Assembly (NCBI GenBank): GCA_015657535.1
Contig: JADHZB010001263.1
Span: 62,001-126,000 of the forward strand
Length of the DNA stretch: 64,000 bases
Reading direction: 5' to 3'
DNA from: Nephromyces sp. MM_2019
Taxonomy: Eukaryota; Apicomplexa; Aconoidasida; Nephromycida
The notes under the pieces are model-generated. The model made no database searches. It worked only from the letters and a program-made list of their open reading frames with translations, and had not been told where the DNA came from. A program made the position numbers and the translations under genes. Numbering within the stretch: the first letter of the stretch is position 1; each line of letters opens with the position of its first letter. Shown here piece by piece: positions 1-10,700 of this stretch.

Positions 1-2801
1 ATTTATATATATATTCATAAACTGTGATTAAAATTAGTAACAGCTACTTTCAGATACTTTCGGAGGAGTAAGAGGATATATACATATCCAGCCTTTCGCT
101 CACTACAGAAAGATTCAGCTTAAAAAAGAAGTTAACAGAGAGAAAACATATACTGAAGAGAAATACACATTGAAACTATCAAGCTTAGAATTTTCAAGTG
201 TAATTACACGGAAGAAAAAAAAATCCCCTAAAGGCCGTAAACCTTATAGGTTTAAATGGTGTAAAATCCGGAGAATTTTTATGATAACTACTCAGGTACC
301 CTGAATAACTTTTTTCATATAAAAAATGATGCTTTAAAGGCAAAAAAATAGGCAATTAAACAACCATTCGAGCCATCAAAATACCCAAAAAATATACAAA
401 AGGAGCAAAAACCATATAAAAATCCCTAATATATTGCTAAATAATCCATTGTTTACCCATCAAAAAAATCTCGCAGCACCTACTCTAGTCTGCCTATGGG
501 CTGACAAAATAGCATAAAAAAAAGGCATACGTGTGCGAGCCAAAATCATCATTTTTCCCCGAAATTAGGAAAAAATCTGAAATCCATTAAGAAAGAAATG
601 GCGATACATGTGATCAGGGACTACATCTTATTCTTTTTCTATTGTCTCATGTTCTTCTTTTATTACTTTTATATATGTATTTGATGTGAAGATCAAAAAA
701 TACTGCAATTTTTACAAAAACACTTAAAAAACAGCACTTTTTACCAGATTCTCCTAAAGTTTTCCCACTCTTGGCATCAAGTAGCATCAAAATAAGCGAT
801 ATGTCGGGATGATACTGCAAATCAAACGTAATTTCAAGCTTATACAGCGGAAATGCCATCAAAACATATATTTTTCTCCTGAAATACGTACAAAAATAAC
901 TGAAAATTCCTATAACAACTTGCTGCTAATTTTCAGACATAATATAGTAAAAACTAAGACCAAATATACGAAACTTTTTTCTGCTTATGTGACAGATCCA
1001 AAAGACGTTCTATCTGTTGATCTTGAACATCCATATTTAGCGTTTTGTTAAGTTTTTTGTAAACTAAAAAACTACCAAATTTCTGCGTAAAATGCCTTAA
1101 ATTTACAATTTTTTACATTTGTTTATGCCATTTTATTGCACAAATTCAAGCATTTTCGCAGCAGATATCTCGAACATTCAAGTAAAGCGCAATATAAACT
1201 CTATGAAAAGAAGTTATTAGTAAATATTTTTTAGTCTAAAGAACAAATTTTTACTAATAAATTCTTTCCCTCTGTAAAAGCTGCTCTGCTTTGCTCTAGG
1301 CATATTTTTTCAAACATATTTTACAGATGAAATTCAAACCACAAGGCTAAAAGTAAGCTTAATGAGCAACTTTTTTTATCTCATAGCATCGGTGAAAGTG
1401 TTCAAAAAACAGCAAAAAATAAAAAAAACTGGGTTTCTATCACTAAAATACCAAATAATTTTGCACTCTCAAGTCAGCGTAATGCTAATTAGCTTAATTT
1501 CACGCAGGAAAAACTTGAAACATTTCCTACTAGAGGGATTTATTACACACACGCACACATGCTTAAGAATACAAAACTTCATCAATAAATCACCACCAGG
1601 AGTGAAAAAACCCTAATTGAAGAGTAGAAAATCATGAATTCATGAAAAAGAAGAAATCTGATCATTTCTAAGTCAAAAATGAGAAAGGAAAGATATAGAA
1701 TCCTCAATTTCGCTACAACATTGAGATATCCTATTCAAAAAAATGAAACTCTGGTGATTTTGGCAGGGAATTTGAAGGAATTTAAATGCGCAATTAAAGG
1801 TTTAGTAGGAAGCAAGAAAAGATACAGCTCTTTAGCTGCTTTTAACGCGATTCCCATAGTGTACTTCACTCACAGGATAAATCCAGTAAGCGAAATCATG
1901 GCAGGAAGCGTAAATTTGAAAAATTTGGAATTTCAAATACTAGCTACAGCCCAACGAAGAAATTTCTACTTTCAATTAAAGAAAAACGATGGGAGTGCAA
2001 AAAAGAACAAGTGATGTCGGTTTCCTTATAGTCACAAAAGAATAAACTTTTTTTCAATGCAAAATTTATCGCTGCAAGAATAGGAATACTCTAATAAGGA
2101 GGGTGCATACTTTAGAAACAAAAGATTCGCATACTATAAACACTCTAAAGACAGCAGTTAACTGAATTATTCATTATAAATCATACTATTATAACTAGAT
2201 TGACACACTCTTGCTACTTTTGCAAGTTGGTGGATCCTGAACTAACTTCCAACTTATTGCCAAGCTCGTGTATATACCTCAGAACCTACCCAACGTATGC
2301 TGGAAGGTGGAAGAATTCACTTAAGCTGCAATTCATAAAACAAAAATGGCATTTTGAAAATGCCAAGGCGATGGCTTTCTCGCCCGACTACCTGATTGGA
2401 TATTAGAGAATAATAGGGACTAAATTAAGCAGCGAGTTGTTTCAATTTATACGAAATCAAGGAAATAACTGCTTAACTCTCATAATTTGAAACAAATTCT
2501 TCAAAAGGAAGGCAGATGAAAAAAACTTTACAATAAGAGCCAGTCGAGAAAAATTGTATGCAGTTGGAACCGTCTCACAGGCATCTTTTTTTTTTGATGA
2601 AGAAATCATGTTAACAAGTAAAAATGCAACAAAAAAGTAGTCACAAAGTGTCCTTCAAGCGCTGGGTTTATGGCTTCTTTCATCTTCAAAGGCGAAGCTC
2701 GACATTAACTGATATAGATATTTGTGAGTATCCAACAGCTGTAATGCAGGCACGAGATGGAAGCCTTTCAAGAAGCTTAACTCGTATCAAACAAAAATTA
2801 C
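1..2801. other. AT-rich stretch, no exon recognised
   Basis: This tract is very AT-rich, with A-runs prevailing on the top strand, as expected for introns of a minus-strand gene. It should hold the remaining exons of the TRMT61-like gene that begins at 3763. I searched the minus strand for the glycine-rich SAM-binding motif and the later acidic-aromatic motif of that family and found neither convincingly. The open frames here (for example 1679-2014 plus) are lysine- and phenylalanine-rich, lack splice context and look like chance. Confidence 0.5.
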
Positions 2802-3763
2802 ATCGTCATGACCAACCAGAATTTGGGTCCTGTGCTGCAAACCTAAGGTAATGAATTCAGGGGTAGGCCTCAGGATGACTATCCAATGGTTAGCATACAT
2901 CCTATCAAATACCTATAGCAAATAGTATTGGGGACAAACTAGAACCGAAATGTGCAAGCAAAAGAGCTTAAATACGATACAATATTACTAGCAATAACTA
3001 AATACCAAGCTATCAAAGGTTAGATGAGCAGAAATAGCATCAGCTGGAAGCTCGAATCTATGTGGAAAAACATAGGCAGTCAGCATAACACTGAGCTTCG
3101 CATAAAGTGAGCTAATTACTCATTTTCTGTAAAGTGAGTGGAATTCCCATAAAGTGAAATAGTTCCTCATTTTTAGTAAAGTTAGCTAACATCCCATTGT
3201 TCTGTACGGGGATGGCAGCAACTACAGACGAAGGAGCCAAATCACAGCCATATCTAAGCAGTAAAGTCCACGTTTGAATTATAAAGTCCATGATGTCTAA
3301 CAAAAAGCACACTCAAATAATACTCACCTAAAGGCTAAATGATGCAGGTACTAGAGTAAACAGAACCATCCGTATTGTCGCAAGCACAGCCTCAACTATC
3401 ACTCCGCTATACATTAGAGTTCACGCTAAGTCATACTGTCAGCGTTTGTAAGTATTTTTTCGAAACAGCGGGAATAATTCATTGGGGTGAGTGTATAATA
3501 CTTTTAATTCATTTGCTAGTATTTTCATTTTTTTAATACTCTAAAGTAATTTAATTGATAAAAATCATACAGTATAGCCTCACCTTCGAGCCAAACGTCT
3601 TGCCAATAACGTCGTCATGATGGAATTCCCCGAATTTGAAACGGGTTATGCCACCTTTTTTCAAAGGAGATACGACAAGCTGTTCATATCCCGCATAAAA
3701 CACCACCAGATCGTCTGTGGCGAGGGGCTTAGAGTGTGAAGGAGCATTCAGAAGGCCTCTCAT
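2802..3763 (-). CDS. TRMT61-type tRNA (adenine-58-N1)-methyltransferase catalytic subunit, N-terminal part
   Basis: Two exons, 3763-3584 and 2912-2802, join in phase 0 across a GTGAGG donor and a CTATAG acceptor. Exon 1 (60 residues) has the small N-terminal barrel seen in TRMT61/Gcd14 proteins, including GGITRFKFGEFHHDDVIGK and the closing FGSK. Exon 2 carries HWIVILRPTPEF, then LGLQHRTQIL, which matches the family signature RPTPELWT...HRTQIL. Family members methylate N1 of adenosine 58 in the T-loop of tRNA with a TRMT6-type partner, in the nucleus. I place the start at the ATG at 3763, just upstream of the first family-like residues. The exon 2 donor could be GTAATT (used here) or a GTTTGA ten bases further on. 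The Rossmann-fold catalytic exons were not found; they may lie in the AT-rich 1-2801 tract or beyond the left edge. The tryptophan of the family PELWT motif reads as isoleucine here. Confidence 0.8.
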
Positions 3764-4173
3764 GAGAATCTTCAAGCGAAACGAATGATGCTGTAGGTAA
3801 AACGAGGTGAGCTTAACAAGGGCTAATCCTGTGAGGTATACTTAAAGCTATTCCGCTGGGGAAAAATTTACAGAAAAGGAACAGAGATGCCTTTTTCTAC
3901 AGACTTGAAAATGCTTGTAGCTGAGAAAAAACCAAGGTCTCCACTTGCTTTTTTCATGCATTCGCTTGAGTTCCAGTTGTCACCACAAGGATAAAGCTTT
4001 GGGTTGCTCATACTGTACTATCATGGCGTAATCTGATGCATCCGAGAGCTCATCGTAACAGTGAAATGAACCAAAAGCAAAAGCTCAGCATGATAGCGCC
4101 ATCGACTTACCCTTCAGATGATTACTCGCAGGCGTACGGAACCTACTATATTACACGCATGGACAAAACTAGG

Positions 4174-4756
4174 CTATGCTGGCTTGTAGATGCTACGAAG
4201 CAATATTCTATAGGGTAACTTGCCGTGGACTCCTCGCTTCCCCCTTCCGTAGCTGTCACCATTGTTAGGGCGCTCAGATGCTTCTAAGGCAACGCTCACA
4301 CCTGCGGGCTTTTAAGGTAGAGTTAGTATCTTTTGGTTGATTAGTATTATTTGCTTGATTACTATCGTTTGCTTGGTTAGGGTCGTTGCTTAGACACTAC
4401 TGTGTGTGTATGAGAATAACGCTTCTGCCACTAAGCGAGAAGAAAGAAAGCAAAAAGCCTCTAGCAACAGAACGGGATACTTAAAATAGCACTTGCTCTG
4501 CTATAGCAACTGAGCGGCTCTGCGTAATAGGGAAAATGGCCGAGCATATCGTCGAATGAAGGTGCATTGCAGGTGCGCATGTACGGTAAAATCCCAGAAG
4601 CGTTTGTAATCTGAATGATTTTGTTGTGTGCTTGAATGCAGAGAGGTAGATTTGGTAGCAAGACTGTTCACCTCTACAGATAAATGCAGAGCACGTACCT
4701 TGCTGCGTTAAGTCTACTGCGCTTAGCGTGTTGCCGGATACATCTGGGCAACCCAT
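4174..4756 (-). CDS. Possible small protein of 93 residues, unknown
   Basis: Three exons, 4756-4699, 4673-4585 and 4308-4174, keep one reading frame from ATG to TAG. The protein starts MGCPDVSGNTLSAVDLTQQ, has a polar middle rich in Ser, Thr and Gln, and ends in a basic stretch containing GRGKRGVHGKLPYRILLRSI. No domain is recognised. The first intron would be only 25 nt (GTACGT ... CTGTAG), which is shorter than any intron in the well-supported genes of this window and is the weakest point of the model. The second intron is 276 nt. It sits head-to-tail upstream of the TRMT61-like gene. The exons could instead belong to the 5' region of that gene or be chance; the good donors and the uninterrupted frame are the only support. 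Confidence 0.35.
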
Positions 4757-7700
4757 GCAATTTTATTAAGAGATGCTACTTTCATCAAGGATTGCTAATA
4801 TTCCTTTGAGTAAGTTACAAAGAGAACTATTCGCAAAGCGTTACTAACTGCACATCGAAGAAGATGCTACTTAGGTTATGTAAATTAATTTTCCAGAAGC
4901 AGAAAGTGTTACCTTCTTGTCACGTGATGACTAGTTTAACGAAATCATTGCAAATTCTCCTTTGTGCATTTCTCCAAAGTCAGCGCTCTGGTAATTTTGT
5001 TGCTGCAGTACTCCGACGCGAAAATGAGGGTTAATGGGACCACCTATGATCGTACGTTCAATGAAGGAGTAGCTGTAAAAAATGCAAGAGTGCGGCCATT
5101 GAAATATGCCCTTTCAAGCCCAAAAAGAACCTGCAATGCAATAGCGCAAATAAAACTCGTTGGGTTAGTTACCACAAATGCTGCGGTGCTTCCAAGCCTT
5201 CACATCGCAGCTAACATGGTCCGTTAATGAAAGCTATCTTCTTTGACGGTGTCTTCAGTTTTGTGAGTCAAAAGAAAGCAGTGACCACGGCCCCAGTGAC
5301 CACGGCCCTAAAGGCCTCCAGATGTACACTATTTTCCAACCAGGCTGCGCTATGTTTTTTTATTACTCTGCGAATCCTGCGTCAATTCGACTATATGCAG
5401 ACTTGAATTACAACATGCATTTTCGCGATAAACAGTGTGGATAATAAAAAGTGCCAAAGAAAAAACTTTGCTTTTTGAAAATCTGTGATTTAGATGACAA
5501 AAGAGGTCAGTAGTAGTTATTTAGGTAGATAATTCTGAATTATTTGCAGTCCATGACCACTTCAGCCATTCACCAAGGCAAGAGCAATAGTTTTCCATAT
5601 TTTTCTAGTGAGACGCGGTATAAATTTACCGCTTCAAAAGCGTGTCTTTTCCATTACTTCTTAAAAGTGAAAACCTGGATCCAGGATTCCTGTACTGCCC
5701 CTTCAAAAACTGATTATTTTTCCAGAAAGGTGATGGATACGATTTTGAAGTCGCTTCATGCTAGCTTGCGTCATGCATTGAAAAGGCCTTTAGAGCAATA
5801 CAGCTGGGTGGTTAGACGAATAAACCAACCATTTAAATGCAAAGCAGCACCGCTGCCTTGATAGTAAATGAATACAAAAGTGTACGCGCAGCGACCTTTT
5901 TGTTTTTTTCTGGCGTTCTAGGTTTGTATAACGTAGTCTGCATTATAAAATTCCGGAAAGCCTATTATAGGCAGTTGTAGCGCAGTATCTAGATAAATTT
6001 TAATACAAACGAAAGCATTATAGGCTTTCTTGCGAAAATACTATACTAGGTTTTGTGCAAGTTTTCAAAAGGAAAAAAGTGCGCTTTGTTTTGATGAAAT
6101 TGTCGCCTACTTTTACCCTTTTTATTATAAACTTCATGTTCCCTTCTACTATGGTCTAAACCTCAAAAAAACCTAGTGATTTCTCTCGTTACTTAACTTT
6201 TTATAGCATAATATAAAAGAGAAGCTAGGTTTAAAAAGTAATTGTCCATAAGGTACCATAATTATTAGAGTTTAACAAAGTTTTACCCAACCTACGTGGA
6301 ATAACTGTCAGTATTTCCATGTAGAGCAAGTTCCTTCGCATTAAATTGCTGAGAATAAATTTTGCCTTAAGCCCTGAATTCCTTATGCTTTTTTGGATTT
6401 ATCATGTTATGGTAAAAGTATGTCTAGCAGTGACGTAGTCCTTTAGGCTTAGGCTATGTGTTTAAAGTGACCTCGAAAAGCTATTGCAATAAAGTTGACG
6501 AAGGAGTGTAAGTCAATACAATCTAATCCTTTGAATTTCATCACTTTTTCTATGAAGCTCCGTTTTCTGGGATATTAAGGAATTATCTTTAAAAGTACTA
6601 TTTATATAACTAGTCGAACTTTTCACAGCGTTTCTAGCAGCAAAAGTAATTCCATGCGTAGTATTATAGGTGCAGGTCATCTTGCATAAGTAGAATCAAT
6701 AGGCTTCTTTTTGGCGAAAGATACTCTTTAATCGGGTTAAAAAGTTAAATTCCTCACCAGAACTTCATGTCTTTGAACTTTACTTGCTTAATAATAGTCT
6801 AATTAAGCTTTGGAGGTAAATCGATACTTTTTAATCTGGCTTTTTGTCAAAACAAAAAAACATGGCAAAAATGTGAGACGATGTGCCGTACTCAACATTA
6901 ATTCAGGGAGCTTTAGAATGCTCATCCTACTAAGGTGGAATGAACTTTTCTGAGCTAAAAAATAAGCATCTAATTTCCTTGAAGACTCCTGACGCAGCAA
7001 TATTTTGGAACAAAATGTAGCTAGAGCCGTTTCTCAAATAAATTAATCTTTTTGATAAGGTACTTATCAGAAGGCAGCTCTTCAAAGTAAACTCAAGTCA
7101 AAGTTCCTACTAGGCGGCCAGAATGCACTCAAACTTTTTCTTCACACACGAGAATTATTTATGAACTTATTTCTAACCCGCTTGTTTTGCGGCCTGTATC
7201 ATAAGCTTATAAAAGCTTCAAAACGTACGTGGTAGTGCGTTTTGTTTGCAGCCATTATTAAAAATGTATTGATATGATTGCGAAAAAGGCAATTTCCAAC
7301 AGTCTTGAAAAACTTCGCGTTTTAAGCGCATGATAATATAATACAATTATTTTTCATTTGAAAAACTGTCAGCTGTAAGCCACATGAATGTAATCATACC
7401 CGACTATATTTTTGCGCAATATTAGTTTTTAATCTGCCAGCGTCTCGGCGACTATATTCTTCTTAAGATATTGGGCTTTTATTTAAACCATTCTAATGCC
7501 CAAGCAATAAGAGCAAGTTCTGCAACTTATTCCGACTACGAAGATGCACCAATTATGCACACAGCAAATAATAACTAAAATAAAAAATTATGAGAATTTA
7601 AGAAGCCATTATCTTTTTTACCTTTTTTTAAGTGGATTTTTTACTTGTATATATTTGAGGCTCTTTTAAAGTTAAATAGCTAACTTCAGTTTCTTGAAAT

Positions 7701-7758
7701 TAGTTCAATTCAAATAATTAAGTCAAGTAGCGTAAGAGTAAAAATAAATATGTGATAC
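4757..7758. other. Intergenic or intronic stretch, no confident gene
   Basis: There are scattered short open frames on both strands. The largest is 105 codons on the plus strand at 5544-5861; its minus strand is equally open over part of the length, so I do not call either. A 15-nt unit is duplicated in tandem at 5280-5309. The gene that ends its visible coding part at 7759 (minus) must have its last exon or exons somewhere below 7759; a possible open stretch lies at 6803-7000 on the minus strand, but I cannot join it in phase. Confidence 0.4.
5280..5309. repeat. Tandem duplication, 15-nt unit x2
   Basis: The unit agtgaccacggcccc is present twice head to tail, with only the last base of the second copy different. 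It is GC-rich against an AT-rich background. Replication slippage is the simplest explanation; no functional role is evident. Confidence 0.8.
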
Positions 7759-10700
7759 TTTAGTTACAACAGGGAAATTTCCTCCTAATTCTACCAAAGC
7801 CTCTTCTTTGTGAAAATCGCAGAATTTGAGTTTTCCAATTTTTCCATTTAAGGCCCCATCATCAATAATCATCACCTGTAAAATGTCGTTGAAGCGAGCA
7901 TATTTTTATATGGAAATGCACAAGTTGATCATTTTAACAAATACAAAGGCTTGTTGAAATACTCGGATGAATCTTTAAGTATAAAAAAATGATGAAACTT
8001 TAGTATCAGAGCATTTAAGGCAAACTCTTTTTAGGAGTTGTATAGATACTTCCACCAAACCACCACAGTGGCTTCTTTTAGGAATTGTATAGCTACGTTC
8101 ATTAAACGAATGCTTGGCCACCAAATTCATCAAAAACTCTTACACATTTTAAACTTGAAAGAGCACATCAGGGCCATACATTAAAAATATTATACTCATT
8201 TAAAAAATGGCTAAAATAAATTAAATACTAGTGAAAAAAAATGATACGGTCGAACGCTTTCCTCAACTAGTCATTAGCCTACAGCATATGACTAGATCTA
8301 GTATAATTTGATTCAATTTTTTTTAATAACCTCATGCAAGCTTACAGCTTTTAAAGCAAAACATTAATATCATTGATTTACCAGTTTATCCATACATGAA
8401 TCGCTTTGATCACCAAGTCGAATAGGCCTTAAAAATTTTACTGGAACGGACCAAACAAAGCCATTGTATTTTCCTGCTGTAACCCTAACAGAAACTACAA
8501 CTTCATACATCCTTTTCATTTCAGAGTAGTATTCAACATCCTCAATGATTCCCTAAAGAGAAGGAATACCAGCCAAATAAGTAATTTTTTCTTGTTTTAA
8601 GATTTTTTCTCTTCTTAATTTTGGTTTTACTAACAAAAACAGGTATTATGTTAAAATCTTCACTAAAATAAAAAAAAAGTAATTAAAAATAAATATATTT
8701 TTTTAAAACTTTAGATCAGAGACCTTCCGTGAGGAAGACTCACTGCCCCACAAATTTTATCTAGTTTAAGTGGTACTTTATACCTCTTAAAAGCTTATTT
8801 GGAGTTAATCCTCGTTTCTCATAGCAAATTTTAGCGCTAAAGAGTAAATGCTATTAAAAGCAATTTTCATAGCATAAAATCTTTTTTTAACTTGATTGAT
8901 TGTGTTGCAAGCATAAAGGTTATTCCAGCAAATTACCTCTAATTCAAAACTTTCTTCAGGAATATTTTTTCTCAGCATCTGTACGTGCACCCCAGCAATG
9001 CACCATGCCGGAAAATTTGGACATGGTAAAGATTTTTCCGGCCCCGGAAAAAAGCAATGTGTCATCAAACCTAAAAAATTTACTATATTTATCAATAAAA
9101 AAGTATTCCTTAGCCAAAAAAAAATCCATCCAATACAAAAAATTATAATGTGATGACTTGAATCAGTTTCAAAAATTGACTGCATTTTTTTAGGTTTTTC
9201 TATGCATTTTTCTGTTTTTTTTAATAAAATAACTTTACTTTCAAACAATCCTTCCAAAATTTTAAGTTATTTCTCATTTTTTAATGCATCATGATTCAGA
9301 AAAATAATATCCTTACCGTGATTCTTCTTGTTTGTAAACACAGCGGAATCGTAGGCAAGAAATTCAGCAAGAATTTCGGAGCTTTGATAGTCTTTTTTCT
9401 GCCTTTTTTTTCTTTTTTTTAATTTCCCTTTTTTATCTTTAGCAAAAATAAAGCTTTTTCTGCAAATCATTCAACTCAAACGTTTTGGTGCTTTAAGTTT
9501 TGCCTTAAACTTCCTTCTTGGCGGAAAAAATCCGCATTTTACAAAGACAAACACTAGGTAACAAAATCAAAATTTGATAGCCTTTGTTTAATTATTTTAT
9601 AATCATTTAATTTTTTGAATGGTTAAGAGATGTTTACATTGATGATAATACTAGAACATTTTTAATTATTTAACACTCTTTTTATTGCGAAGGTTTTATT
9701 AAAAAAGCCTTGTTTACATAACAAATTTTTTTTTTTGATTTTACACTGGTTTGGCATCTTTTTATAGCTTTTTTATCAGAAGCAAAATTAGCTTAAAATA
9801 TAGGCATAGATGGACATAAAAAGGGTATAAAATCAGTAAAATAAATCATAAAGTTAAATTGAGGGATAGGATATTTAACCTTTTATCTTTTTCCAAACTT
9901 GCAAACCTTTTTTTTCTTTACGTGATTGCGATTGAGCCAATATACTGGATGTTTTGCTTTTCAAAGCGCTTGAGTTGCAGAAAAAAAAACTCTGCTTTAA
10001 AACAAAAGGCTACTGGCAGTACATTAGGAAAGGCTCATAGTAATTCAATCAACTTAAAGGCATGCCTATGTTTTGGAGTTTAATAACCTTTTGAAAAAAA
10101 AATTTATCATAAGCTTTTTTTATTCGTATAGCTTTAACACTATTAAATTTTAAAGCACAGGAATGGAATACGCTAGGGACATTTAAAACTAAAAAATATT
10201 GATACTGATTAATGCACTTATTAATAGATCATGAAGCATAATCTTTATAAAATATATATTTTACCTTGAAAATTTCGCAAACAGTCTTGAGCTGAAAAAA
10301 GAATCTGAATCCTTGCTGCTTTTGCTCACCAGTCTTGAATATTTGCTAACTTCGGCTCTAAGGTCTTTAACTCTCTGTAATGCTTTTTCTTTTGAATTTT
10401 GAGGTGTGTAACCTGATCCTCCCTCAGTCTTTTTAGGCCTTGTAATTGAATGCATAAAAAAAAGTTTTATTAAAAATCCTTGCGCATGGGGTATAAAGTA
10501 AAAAGTTAAAAATTTCATACAAAAAATTTTTTTAATTTGCAAGCTTTGAAGATTTTTAAGAGTTTGCATTGATGAAGAGCAGCTTTTTTAACTGACTTTA
10601 TTATTAAAATTAAAAAAAACCGTCGCAGACCCTCGCATACAGCTACACACACCGATATATGTACAGAACTACACACACCCTCACATACCCTCACACAATA

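Noticed and set aside
9001..9060. Complementary GGCCGGAAAAATC and GATTTTTCCGGCC words around 9030
   Set aside because: They form an imperfect, partly overlapping short palindrome, far weaker than the hairpin at 11645; no reason to think it matters.
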